From Neodontobutis hainanensis (lineage: Eukaryota > Chordata > Actinopteri > Gobiiformes > Odontobutidae), in the NCBI GenBank assembly GCA_024349245.1, contig JALDNG010000003.1:10377001-10441000 (forward strand): 64,000 bases of DNA, in the 5' to 3' direction. The notes under the pieces are model-generated. The model saw nothing but the letters and a program-made list of their open reading frames with translations. It was not told the origin of the DNA and did not search any database. The translations under genes were made by a program, and so were the position numbers. How positions within the stretch are numbered: the stretch's first letter is position 1; every line of letters begins with the position of its first letter. Shown one piece after another: positions 10,574 through 24,700 of this stretch.

Positions 10574-13500
10574 GTGAGTTCCGAAGAGCTCAGAGCTGAT
10601 CGGATCACTCAACTTTCCCTCATAAGCCTTTATAATGGATACCCCCCTTTCTTTTTTGTATGCCTTTCCAGTGTAAAGAAAATCTCCGGGCAGACCAAGA
10701 AGGATGATAGGATTTATCCCGAGAATTTTACGCGCATTTTAGACCGACTTCTGGATGGTTATGACAACAGACTGCGACCTGGATTTGGAGGTAATAGCAT
10801 TACTTTTAGCACTACTTTACAATAACAGTGGCTTTTTATTAGCGTTACATGCTTTACAAATATATAGCATGTTTAGGAAGAGCAATGGTCATGGTATGCT
10901 ATTGTGGCTGAGCAGATAAAGAAGTAAGTGTGGGATCCCTCTTTGCAAAAAATCAAGTACTCACTGATATTGAGTTCATAACATTTACAAACCTTGCACA
11001 GATTGTTTTGACTATGTTTGAAGGAGACCGTCTGGATGATGTAAAAGTCTGAGGTATAATTAACTTGAGTGAAAATATCACGGTATAATGATCTCATGAT
11101 ATTTTGGTCACAGCTGTAAATGCTTTTAATTTCCAGGTAAATGGTACAGCGGTTGTTAATATATATATAAGAGTCAAATACAAACAGCCTTTCCTCAAAT
11201 AAATAAGTCAGTCTCTTAAAGCAACACTATGTAACTTTACACCTCAAAATATGGAGCCTGGAAATTATTAACATAATAGCCTTGACTCCATTTTGAAGCT
11301 TTTTTTTGACATAAAACAGTGAAACAATAATCCCTCAAATATAAAGTGAGCCTCACTGACAGATAGTCAACTGAGTATCTTCAAATCACATTATCATCAT
11401 TACGAGAGAATATATACTGTTTTTATTATTACCATTGCAGATTTTATATTTATATTTGATTATATATATTTCTATTTGAGAGGTGACAGTCTCCTTTAGA
11501 TAATGGGTTTATAATGGGAATTATTTTTCCTCAAGGGCCACATTAGAACATGGGTCTGTTGTGGAGAGCCGGGCCAACACACTTATGCTCAATAAAAACA
11601 CATTTATTTTGCCTTTAGTTAAAGTTTGAACTTAAACAAAATGTCTAATGAACAGTGTATATTCAACACCACATCTCACTCCTGCACCTCCTCAATTTTA
11701 GATCCACTCTTTACAGTTTGTTCAAAAACCAGTGAAAACTATTTCTCTACATCCTGAAAAAATTATAAACCTGATTGCAAAAAAGTTGGGGCACTGTACA
11801 AATTGTGAATAAAAACAGAATGCAATAATGTGACTGTTTCAAATTTCAGTATTTTTTTCAGAATACAACATAGATGACATTAAATGTTCAAAGTGAGACA
11901 TTTTCAAATGTAATGCCAATACTTGGCTCATTTTGGATTTCATGAGATCTACACATTCCAAAAAGGTTGGGACAGGTAGCAACAAGAGGCCGGAAAAGTT
12001 AAATGTACATACTAAGGAACAGCTGGAGGTCAATTTGCAGCTTATTAGGTCAATTTGGCAACATGCTTGGTATAAAAAGAGCCTCTCAGAGCAGCAGTGA
12101 CCCTCAGAAGTCAAGATGGACATTCCCCCAAAGCTGCAGCGAAAAATAGTGGAGCAATATCAGAAAGGAGTTTCTCAGAGAAAAACTGCAAAGGCTCATT
12201 TAAAATGGACTGTGGCAAAGTGGAAAACTGTTCTGTCGTGAGACAAATCAGAATTTTAAGTTCTTTTTGGAAAACTGGGACGCCATGTTATCTGGACTAA
12301 AGAGGACAAGGACAACCCAGGTTGTTCTTAGGTCGGTTCAGAAGCCTGCATCTCTGATGGGATGGGGGCATGAGTCCGTGTGGCATGGGAAGCTTACACA
12401 TCTGGAAAGACACCATCAAAGCTGAAAGATACTGTATACCCAAGTTCTAGAACAACATATGCTCACATCCAGACGTCGTCTCTTTCAGGGAAGACCTTGC
12501 ATTTTCCAACATGACAATACCAGACCACTTCCTGCATCAGTTACAACATCATGGCTGCGTAGAAGAAGGATCCGGTTCTGACATGGACAGATCTTACACC
12601 CACAGAAAACATTTGGTGCATCATAAAGAAGAAGATACAACAAAGAAGACCTAAGACAGATGAGCAACTAGAAGCCTGTATTAGACAAGAATGGGACAAC
12701 ATTCCTAAACTTGAGCAGCTTGCCTCAGTCCCAGACGTTTGCAGATAATTAAAAAGAAGATGGGCTGACACACTTTGGTAAACATGGCCTTGTCACAACT
12801 TTTTTGAGACGTATTGATGCCATGAAATTTAAAATCAACTTATTTTTTCATTAAATGAAACATTTTCTCAGTTTAAACATTTGATATGTCATATGTTGTA
12901 TTCTTAATAAAATATTGAAATTTGAAACTTACACATCATTGCATTCTGTTTTTATTCACAGTTTGAAGAAATAAGCCTACAAATATAGAGAAACATTTTA
13001 TTAATTTTATTGAAAATGGTGGTGTAATGAAAAAACAATTGTCCTTGTTGTACAAAGAATTGTTGATTGACATGTCAGATAATACACAACACATAAAACA
13101 ATGGGAAATGGAAATGAATGTTACCTTGGATGACAATGTTTGGGTTAATACTTGTTCTGGTTGTCATAAGGGTGGGGGCAGTCAGATTTGGAGGGAATTT
13201 GATTGGAAGATGAAAATCCGATTTGTTGAAATCTTTCCTCACCAAGAATAGTATGAGTGACAAATGTTGGCAGAAATGTGGATTGGTCGGTGATCAAACT
13301 CATATCATTTGGGACTGCCCCATCATACATTGCTTCTGGAGGGACATTAAGGGCGTTGTGGACAATTTACTGAGAGTGAACATATCTTTTGACTCCCAAA
13401 CTTTTTTTATTAGACATTTTTCCAGACAACCTTTCACAAAATCAAGCATTTCTTCTCCGTCTCTTTTTAATGACGGCTAGTAAAATGATAACAATCTGTG

Positions 13501-15621
13501 TTTACTTAATGGAAGGGTTGACATCATAACTGCAATTAAAATTCACAGCTTTAGAAAGAAAATGGGGTCCATCTATTGACTTTCTGAAATAGGACACAAT
13601 CTATGCCTTAATATGTTTATGTTCTGATAATGTAAATGTAAATAATGTATGAAGCCCAGTCTCAGGACAATGTTTATGTTTATGTGTTTTTGTTTTTCTT
13701 TTTGTTTTGTTATAATAAAGTAAAAAAAAAATAATAATAAAATAATAATAATAATACTTATAATAGCTTTTCTTTTTACTCACATTTTTAAGAATTTACA
13801 AGATAAGCATAGGGGACAGATTAGTTGTTTTATTTATGAATTTATTTAACAGATGAACAAAAACAGTTTTCTGAGTACCCTCAGAGTAATCCGTCGAAAT
13901 GATGCATTCAAATATTTCGGTCAATTATAAAAACAAAAAACTGTCAATGTCGAAAATTATTGGCTAAACACAACCTCTGCTTAGGTTACATCGGTTTTGC
14001 TAAAACTTAAATTTCTTTGCTAATTTATTCTATGTTTTTTCTAGTTTTGCATTGTACTGCCTCCTCATCAACCACATCAGAAAACAGTCAGTTTATTGTC
14101 TAGGTTTTTGTTAGCTAACTTGTTAAAATGAAGTGCACCACTCATCAGGCCTGACTATTGATAATAGTTGGACTTCAGTGATTGAATTAGTTTTGTGTGT
14201 TTTATCTCTTTTATAGCAACATATTTGATCATATTTCTAATTTTCTTCTGTCCGGTCTTAGCACAACTGTTTCACATCACACTGTAAGACTGTGTTACTC
14301 GCTCGTCAAAACACTTATGCAATGTTGGATTGTGTTTCAGACCTCATCCTGTAGTCCTGATAGTTTTAGCCGAGAGAGAGAGAAAGTGGTTTTAAAAGCG
14401 GAGTTATGTAATCTCATGTACGTCGTTGGACTTTAAAACCATAGTCCAAGTGCTAAAAGTGTGGATTTAGGATTGAAAAACCTTTAACATGCAAAGAAAC
14501 CGTTTTATCGTTTTATTATCAAAGACATGCCTCGTCGTTTTTTATTTATTATAAATAATTTTTTTTAACAGCTTGTCAAGAGAGTAAACTGTAGCTTTAC
14601 TCATCTCTTCACCATAAACTACGCACATTCACTAAAAAAAGGACAAAAAATCAAACAAGATTACACTTTACATCTTTTACTGAGCCATTCTCCGCTGCAT
14701 TTACGCAAAGAAAGGAAGGCACTACTGTGCATGAGATAAGCCACTGCATGCCTTTGGGGTTGATCCTGGGTCAAGTGTGACTAAGACCAGTCTCTACATG
14801 ACATGAAGGATTTAAAAGCCATTAAATCTGCGTTGTAATGTTTGTTTTTGTTGCTCACTCATAGGTCCCGTTACCGAGGTCAAAACTGACATTTACGTGA
14901 CCAGCTTCGGGCCTGTGTCTGACGTGGAAATGGTACGTAAACAAAACCTAATTGTTGCAAAACGTAGGTAGTTCTGTTTTTGTGGGGTTTATCTACGGAA
15001 GCCTAGAAGGGGCATTGTACTATAGCACACACAACACAAATTGTAAAGGAAGTGAGTGGTCCTTTCAACATTTTGGTGATTTCTAGTAATCTATCACTGA
15101 GAGCAGACAGATGCATATGTGGGCTCGAGCTGCTTAGCCAGAGAAACTGCTGTTTTAGAATAGAAAAAACTACAAGACAAGAAAACTGTATAAAGGTGCA
15201 GCAGCTAAAATCTCCTTCCATCAGGCCCCCAAACCAGATTCAGACAACTTTATTAATCCCAATTCATTTCTAAAAAGTAGACAAAAGTTTGCCGTAAGTG
15301 GAGAAAAATTTATGAGTATAATAAATCTATTAATAGGATAAAGTCTTAAATATGCAATAAAAAGTGAATAAATCTCCCTTAAAAAGAGACTACTGAGAAT
15401 TAACTTAGCAAACACCCTAGCACTGCAATTTAAATAACAAAAAATAAAAAATGAAAATAAATTACATCAAACACAGCATTAGCGTCAGATTGCGTCACAC
15501 TTTTATTTCAGACTCATTAAACATCTTGTGAATGCATTGCAAATATTCAATCATTGTCAGAATAGAATACAATGTCTTTATTGTCACTGCATCGAGCACA
15601 AAACAACAAAATCTAAAACAG

Positions 15622-15702
<81 letters not shown>

Positions 15703-18700
15703 ATATACGCACAGATAAAAGTGTGGGTATTGGTAAAAATAAATAAATAATGTAAAAAAAAGTTTAATTAAAGGGCATAAAACGATCTAAAATGTTTTAA
15801 GATAATGGAGGTGGGGGCAGCGGGATAGGGGGCCGAGAATTTAGTTCTTAGACATCTAAGAGGGTAAGAACTGCACAATGTTAGATAAACAAAGAAGCTG
15901 CATTGACTGCTGGAGTGAGCCTCAAAATCACCGCCATTTCCCCCGGTCCGCAGACACATTTTCTAAGTCTAGACAGTTGCATAATAGACTCCAATCATAA
16001 TTTTGGAAGTTGCAAAATAATCAAGACATATGTTTAATGTTTAATGCAAATATCCTTCAGTTGGACAGTGTTTTTTGATCTATCCACAATAAAGCCACTT
16101 AGATTATCCCTTATAGTGTCATTGTTATGATTATAATACAGTGTTATCCAAAGGAACATCACTTTCAGTATGATTATTTCATCTTTTGATTTAGCACCAT
16201 AAAAACAGGCTTTCCAAACAAAGATAGTAAAACTAAAACTTACTAAGATATGCTTTGAATGTAAAAACATGTATTTTTAATAAACCTTTATGAATCGCAC
16301 AAAGTAACTCTGAGATATTCAGTTTTGTGTAAATAAAAATACTATCTGGGATTATATAATTTCACTTTAAAAATACCTACAGCTACTTCCAATGCACTTT
16401 TGATTTTGTTTTTGTCGTTGTCAATGCTACAAATTAAAATGTCATTGTAAGTAACCTGGTAAATATGTTGACAGTAATACCCTAGATTTTATAATTATCA
16501 CTCTTTTCTGATTGGCCGGAAGGTGTGCTACAAAACTGTGATACAACACTTACAGTTTAATATTACCTGTAACCATAGCAACTGTAAATCTGATCTCAAT
16601 AAAACTTCAAAGTAATAGTGTTAAATGACAGAACACTGCATTAGGCACAACTAGAGAAAAAACTTATTTAATTTTGAAATATATAAATTGTATATTTTTT
16701 TTAGCAAATAACCAAGATATGAGTTTGATCTTATTGTTATTTTGCTTCAGGTGTCTTTAACATGTTGCTTTTTACAACAATGGCTTGATTTGATTGACAA
16801 CACTGATTTATTGAGTTTATTTTTGGCATAATAGCTGCTCACCACAAACCTTTTATGGAAGCAGGGCTATTGTTTTCGCAGTGAGAGTAGATGCACCCTA
16901 TGCTCACAGCAGATGCTTCCTTCATGAGGCTTCCCGCTGTAAGATTATGAAGCATGATCAGCCCACGTCGCCAGCCTTCGTTTCTCTCCTTTATGCTTTT
17001 GTGTGTTGATTTTGTAGGAGTACACAATGGACGTGTTTTTTCGTCAGACGTGGGTGGACCGACGGCTCAAGTACGAGGGCCCAATCGAGATCCTGCGGCT
17101 CAATAACCTCATGGTCACCAAAGTCTGGACCCCGGACACTTTCTTTAGAAACGGCAAGAGATCGGTGGCTCACAACATGACGGCCCCCAACAAGCTTTTC
17201 CGCATCATGAAGAACGGCACCATCCTCTACACCATGAGGTATTCAGAAAGTAGTTCTAGTGCCAGGTTCACAAAGAAAGATTTTACTAAACATTGAACTA
17301 ATGGGTGATTGACCAGTACTCATGGATCCAGGGGACTAACTGGGGAGAAACTGTTTCTTTTTCAATTTTTTGAACTGACAAAATAAAATCTTTGGCGACC
17401 TACTTTAAGGCCCCTCGTTCTTCTGACCATCAAGACCAACCGAGTCAAGCAGATTTCTCTTTAAATAAAACCGTTGTTACAGAGTAAACATGGAGTTGTG
17501 TGGAGGCAGTGCAGAGGCTTTAAATCAATTCAAGACGCAGCAAAGAAACACCACACTGGCCTTTTACAGTGTTCAGACTCTACAATACTCCCCCACTCTC
17601 TACTGTACGTGTTCATATTCATGTGTCTATAACAGCAGCCAACAGTGAGCGCTGAGATCTGCCTCATAACAACAGTTTTTTCTATCTATATCTTCTATAT
17701 CTTCTGCTTTTACAAATGATATTCTAGTAAACTGTGTTGGTTTTTGTCTGACTTTATAAAAATTTACGGATTTTAAATAGGTTTTCAGACATCAGTGGGA
17801 TTTAAAATAAAATCTGTTTGTATATTTGAAACTTTTTTTTTTGCCACGCAGTTAAAGCAAAAAAGATACAGTCTAAACTGTTGACTTTGTATCACACGCC
17901 AAAAGTAATTTTTATGTGGACAAAACAGAAAAGGGGGACCACATTGTGAGTTATGGTCAGTCTAGACTCTTGGTAAAACTAGAAACATGGTCACTAACTA
18001 CAGGAGGCATGGATTTGGACTGTGACGTCATTTCAATCACAGTTATGGCACTTTAACACTTTACAGACTTATGTTGTAAAGTTGCTCTTCTATAATTAAA
18101 CTTATGAAATATTTAGCTCTGCAGCACATTCTGTGAAGTTCAGAGACTGGTTATATTATTACTTTAAATGTCTTCACAGATCTAAAAGACATAAACAGAT
18201 AAAATGTGTAATAACTGGTAAAAGACAATATTTAGTCCCTCCTTTTGCCTGTGCACATTTTTATTGCTGAGTAGCTCATTGTCTCTGTTTCTTCAGGTTG
18301 ACCATAAGTGCTGAATGTCCCATGAAGCTTGTGGACTTCCCCATGGACGGACACGCCTGTCCTCTCAAGTTTGGAAGCTGTGAGTATATTAGATGCTGTT
18401 AATAAAACAAATGGACATCTTTAAGGAATTATATTGTATAGTTTTGAAGCAGCCACACAATGATTTTAAACCAAGACACTTAAAAACACTACTGATCACT
18501 TTTGGGTTTGAGAAAGCTGAAACTTCATTAGAAAGATAAAATTATCAAAAAGATGCTTGGTTGGAAAAAAAAAAACAATATGGTAACCTTTCGAATTCTG
18601 AACTTTATTAATCCATTAGGAACCTCAGTTGTGCAGCAGCATCAGTGCAGAGATAAAAAAAACATCAAACACATTCATGTACAACAGGGCATCCACAATC

Positions 18701-21691
18701 ATCATAAAAGCCATACAGAATAATAAATATACAATAACTTCCATTAAAAAGATTATGCATCTGTCTGATTGCAAAGCTGGACAGTGCTCTTTTGGTTGTT
18801 CTTTTCTGATAAAATATAGTTGTTGCTGACACTTAGAAAAGAACCTTGATTAGTTAATACCAACAGATACAGCATGTGTAGATTTTTATCATAATATTCC
18901 GTAAAAAATAGTTTCAGTATGTTTATTGGTCTATGATGTTTTACTGGACTTAAATCACATTAGTGTGGACATAGCCTTATTTACTTTGAATTACAATGTT
19001 CAAAAACTGAGGGCAAAAGGTTTGGCAGTAGCTCATGACTCCATCTAGTGGTACAAAGTGTTACAACCAACAATTCACTTGGAATGGCAATATTGGAGCG
19101 GTTGTTTCCACAACAACGCATCCAAGTGGGCATTAAAACTCGCAAAGTTTAGTAAAAATGTTTGAGGAAGTGTTTTTTTTTGTCATGGCACCTTTTCTTT
19201 TGTCATTTGAATGTTGAAAATGGTCCAGAAACTCTATTGGCTGCTGGTTACACACATCAAGGCAAGGCAATTTTATTTATATATCACAATTCATACACTG
19301 GGTAACTCAAAGTGCTTTTCAGGAATAAAAGACAATTTACAAAATTTAGATTAAGAAACAAGAAAAAATCTAAACATTTTAAAAGAAGAGTGCAAATAAA
19401 AAAAACACTTTAAGTTGTAGTGTAGGCGGAGCTAAAAAGGAAGGTTTTTAACCTCCCCTTACATTGTTAAATTTTGAGGCTTGTTTTACATCTGGGAGGT
19501 TGTTCCAGGTTTTTGCTGCATGAAACTTAAACGCTGCTTCACCCTGTTTAGTTCTAACTCTGGGCTCGAGCAGAAGCCTGTCCCAGATGTTCTCAGAGTC
19601 CGAGGAGGCTCAGTTAAAGAAACAGAGATAACAACAGCAGTCAGATGTTTTTTGATATATTCTGACAGGACAGGATTTATGCATTAAATTTACATTTACG
19701 TTTATTCATTTATAAGACGCTTTTATCCAGAGCGACTGACATTGTTCTAGAGTAATTACCACTGTTACAGCCACTGGAGGCAAGGTGGGTTGAGTGTCTT
19801 GCCCAAGGACACAACGACAGTATGAACTTTGGGGAGAGTGAGAATCGAACCACCTACCTTCCAGTTGAAGAACAACCGCTCTACCCACTGAGCTACTGCC
19901 ACATAAAAGCATAAAAGCTACAGGAATTATGCATAAAAGTTCATCTCAAAAGTGTGACAAAAGCAAATTTAACTGCAAAATATAACTTTCAAGAAAACTT
20001 TACTCTATCCAGTCACTTCCTCTAACGCTTAAATGCATTACTCCATTCTCTGACAATTACACAGCGGGTTGACATTGCAGTGGACAAACTGCCCAGTTTC
20101 CTTCATGGTTCTCCTACATGTCCTTGTCCCGTCGCCTGCGGACAGTAAAGGAGCAGCAGATCCGATGTGGCCCGGAGCAAAAGAAAAGTCATAACCTATT
20201 TTTCTTTTCCTTTTTTTTTGCCACAGGACACCTCAGACCTATGCGGCTTGTCTTCGTCTCTGGTGAAAGCGTGTGCTCATTTTCTGTCCGTCTGCTACAT
20301 TTATATACAACAATAAAGGCTGCATTTGCTTTGGCTGGTGTTGGTGGAACTGTGAATATGTGCGAGGTCAAAAGAGAAGGAAGATAATAAACTGGGCTGG
20401 TCCAATATTTACAGGTTCAGTTTGGTTCTCAAGACTTTATGTTATAAATTTATATTTTTTTATATAATACAAAATGGCTCATGGTGACTTTTATGTGCGT
20501 ACACCTGTCTGTAGTCATGTCTAAATGTCTACTAGAGACATACACATAAAGTTTCTTACTAGGAAGTTAAAATAGACCATAATGCTTTGCAAGTTCCTGC
20601 TGGAAAACAAATGTGGACGTTTTATATCCCTCAGACTGTGCCCCTTTTCTCTCTTACTCCATCTGGACTCGCGTTGCAGGCATTGCGTTCCACTCCATGA
20701 CACACCAGAGTCATTTCATTTTGGCAGCACAGTTGGTACCCCGTCGACGTGGGGTCCCGTAGGGAGTGGCAGCCAAAGACAACTGGTATTTTGTTGTGCC
20801 TCCACAGATTGGGTAACCTCTCCAGTGTAAAAACTCAGCACAGAGACCTGAGCCAAACACTAGTGTCACATAGAATAAAGGATGTCTAAAACTATTGACC
20901 CAGATAAAATGATACGTCAGCGAATGAAGCGTGACAGCTGGTCCGTCCGCGAACTTTGACCTTGCCATATTGTGTTCAGGGGATTTAAATAACATTGTCA
21001 TTTTAATCTGATACTATCCGGGCAATTCTAACTGAAGGCACCCACAAGTGTTCAAATATGGTTCTGTGTCACCGGTTTGTTTTCAATGATTGACGGAAAA
21101 TCATCCCAAACATTGTTATTTTATGTTTTAAAGAATATTGCATTTGTCAACACTTAAAGGCAACAAATGTTAAATATTATTAATAAAAATATCTATTGAG
21201 GGCATGTGCCGAGTATAATAATAATAATAGTTGTGGCTGTTGGTGGACTCTTATGTTGAAATACTTGACTGTTATTTTAATTTTACTTTTAATGTGTGAC
21301 AAAATATATATATATATATATTTATTTCCTGAAGGTGCATATGTCAGATTTTAAAGGTGCAGTGTGTAAAATCTGAGGTCTACAGGTGAACAAAAAAAGC
21401 ACATTGGTCAAAGAAAAGTATTATTCCCTCATATTAACACTCTTTGTCTGTCTTAGACAAGTTCCATAAAAGTAAAAGCATAAAAGTGGAGGATCCGTTA
21501 CTTCCTGTTGTACGGCTGCCCAGAGAGGACAAACTGAGCACTGCCAAACAATAAGCAAGCGTAGTGGTGTTTTCATTAAGGCTCAAACTATCTTGACTTT
21601 GTTTCTAAATTTAAATCTGAACTCATTCTCTGACCACTTTTTCATTTTAGGTGTGGAATTGCAATCTTCTGTTTTGCCTCCAAACACACAC

Positions 21692-21779
<88 letters not shown>

Positions 21780-24700
21780 TAATCTTAATTACCTATGGTT
21801 TTCTACTGTATTTGGGGAAGGTTGTGATTGACAGTTTGTTTACATTTGAAACTTTATGCTTTCAAAGTCTCGCTTTAGATAATTAAAGTGATCCTATTCA
21901 GATTAGGTCCTTTCATGACTCAAAACCTTTTTATTTTTGTTCCACTAAAGCTTTATAAAGATTAGCTGCACTTCACCAGCTTGTATTTGTACGAAATGAT
22001 CTGTGGGGAAAGCGGGACTCAAACTCAAATCCTACCGCTTAAAGGGACAACCGCTCTACCACTGAGCCACTGTGTCCCATAGTGGCTCTGACCTCTGACC
22101 TCTGCCTTTCTGACTCTTTCAACTAAACCGAAGATTAGTCTGTTAAACAAGGAAAGTTTCTATTGTAATTCTGTCTATGCAAAATCTAAACAAACTGTTC
22201 AAGACTAAATACACGCTCCTCTCTAGAAATAGAATCAAAGATGTAGAGTTATCAGTGAGTGAAGAGCAGGGATACTAACATGTTATATTTATTTTACACT
22301 CATCATGTCGGGCTCTGTCTTCACAGATGCCTATCCCAAAACAGAGGTGATCTACACTTGGACCAAAGGCCCACAGCATTCAGTGGAGGTGCCTCCTGAG
22401 TCGTCCAGTCTGGTTCAGTATGATCTTATCGGTCAGACCGTCTCCAGTGAAACCATCAAGTCCATCACAGGTGAGACTTCTGCCTGCTCATCTTTCACCG
22501 TCGCCATAAGAGCTTTTAAATCAAAGGGGGAAGTGGTGGCTGGATATTTTTGTAATCTCTGGAGAACGTAGTAGCAGCTGCTAGCTTTAGTGGTTGCTAG
22601 AAGTTTTGTGGCTCTCTCTCCCATCTTTACTCCTCAGAGCAGCGTTAAGAGATTTGGGACAGTGGAGAAAATTGTCTGGTTCAAGTGAGGACTGAGGAGA
22701 TGAAAAGTACAGCATTGAAGATGAACCCTTTAAATCAGGGCTGGAGAAAATCATAGCTATGTGTTCCAATGGCCATTTTTTTATTGGTCTGTCATTAATC
22801 AATGCGAGTCAAAAAGAGGCAGTCCTTTACACCCTCACATATACAATCAGAAAGAAAATGGGCAAAATTCCTTATATTCTTGATTGTAAAAAAAAAATAG
22901 AACAAAAATCAAACGCCAAAATTTCTTTTTACAGATGGCACTGTTTGTGAAAAGTGCACACAGAAGGAGGAATGTTACCTTATTCTATGAGACATCACCC
23001 TCAGGAAGCTCTGAAGTCACATGATTGTGGGCTTTTTCTGTTTTTTGTTGCATTTGTTTGTCCAACTTCTGTGGTCAGTATGGGGTTAACATTTGAATCA
23101 AACATTACCAGTTAAATGAAAGTAAGCCATGAAAAGGATTAGAAAGAACCATAAACTTTCCGGTGCGCTTTATACCAGGTTTATCTACTAAAGGTTTATA
23201 TTTGAGTAACTTTAACTATATAAATATTGTCTTTGTTAAATCTCTGTATTTGCTCCCACTGATGTGTTCATGAGTTCATTTTAACTGTTCCAAAAATAAC
23301 GAGTGTAAACCATTTGAACTTGACTAAATATTTCCACCCCGTCAAACGTCATACACATGAAATGTTGGGGCATTTTAGATGTTGCATAAATACTGAATGA
23401 TGCAGAGATGGATTTTAGCAGCGGAAAGTTTAAAAAGGTGAAAATGGACTGGGTTTACATCAAATCAAACGTGACGTGTGTCTAAAGCTGCTTTTGGTGA
23501 AGTCTCATCTCTGGTTTTGGTGGAACTCTAACTGACTTGTGTTGCTCTTTCAGGTGAATACGCGGTGATGACTGTCCATTTCCACCTGAAACGTAAAATG
23601 GGATACTTCATGATCCAGACGTACATCCCCTGCATAATGACAGTGATCCTCTCCCAAGTGTCCTTCTGGATAAATAAAGAGTCGGTCCCAGCGCGCACCG
23701 TCTTCGGTACGTACCACTCATCCCCCAGAAGCCCCTCTGTGCTCTCTGTTTATTTATGTGACGCCTGAATGATGCCACCAGAGTGTTTACGCAACCGAAT
23801 GATGATTATATCGGGGCAGTCTGTGGGAATTAAGGCTTACCTTTCTTACTGAACATTTGGTTTTTAAAGGCAGTGCGGTTTTAAATTGGGTTGAAATGCA
23901 GAAATAAACAGCTGACAGCGTTATGTATTGTTGTCTTTTTTTTGAGCAGCGGAGCCTGAGGACATACAGTACATAGTCTCTGGGTTGCCTTATATAAGAA
24001 TTACATCTACAGATACTATTTGTCTATATTGCTCATGTTTAACTCACAATGGTCCTGTTTCAAGACACAGGTTTAGTGAAAAAGGAAAAGTCTGGGGTTT
24101 CCATTTCACAGAAGGACTCAAGCTAAACTCTGAGTCAAGTCGAAGTAACTTGTTCTGAACCTGACCTGAGGCCTGTTGCTGGAAGCCGGTTTAACAAACT
24201 CCGAGGCTAAAGGCTAAAGCTAAACAATAAATGGCCTGTGTTTGCCATGTGTTGGACACCTTTCCTGTGTTTGTGGGCACTTTGCACTTTGGGTCAGGGA
24301 TCCAGTCCTGGTACAGACTCTGTGGCTTTATGGACTTTTTACTTGTTGAATGTTACACGTGAGTTTATCTATGTAATTATAGTTTTTTCTAACTGTGTCA
24401 CTTTGTCTGCTGGGCTCTGCAGATGATTTCCAATGTTAACTGCAAATGGCAAATAAAGTGAATCTGAATCTTCTCAGATCAGTGTGAATCCTTTTAAATC
24501 ACAGACAAGATGCAGATTGTTGTTGTTTAGCCAGGGCTCAATGAAAAGTCCTTATTTAGTCTTTAAAAACACTTTCAGTTGTTTTTACTGAAAGTATAGG
24601 CACCGCTAAAGAAGTTTTTTATCTTCCTTTTTTGGTGTTTATTGTTACCACTGGCACACATTAATAGCATAAGAGCTTTGTTAGTCCATACAGTATACTG

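Larger units (their letters stand above)
10791..14864 (+). other. gabra4: gabra4 intron 2 (4.1 kb) with nested transposon remains
   Basis: GT-AG intron. It contains a Tc1-like copy (about 11762-12966) directly followed by an L1-like LINE 3' end (about 12985-13760). The remainder is AT-rich with no additional exon recognised. Confidence 0.85.
18380..22326 (+). other. gabra4: gabra4 intron 5 (3.9 kb)
   Basis: A repeat-rich GT-AG intron: retrotransposon-like pieces (about 18590-18800 and 19255-19690), two tRNA-derived SINE heads on the minus strand and a CA tract. The stretch around 20705-20900 is unassigned. Confidence 0.8.

Noticed and set aside
10472..10825. 117-codon + frame as the gabra4 N-terminus
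   Set aside because: It needs retention of a 98-bp GT-AG intron and lacks the conserved signal-peptide opening. The spliced frame from 10485 matches the family. It is kept only as a regulatory curiosity in the findings.
19840..19903. Minus-strand tRNA gene
   Set aside because: A and B boxes are good, but the acceptor stem does not close and a SINE body follows.
20705..20900. Possible LTR-like or MITE-like segment ('ggtaccccgtcgacgtgggg')
   Set aside because: No terminal repeats, target duplication or coding remnants could be seen, so no element was called.
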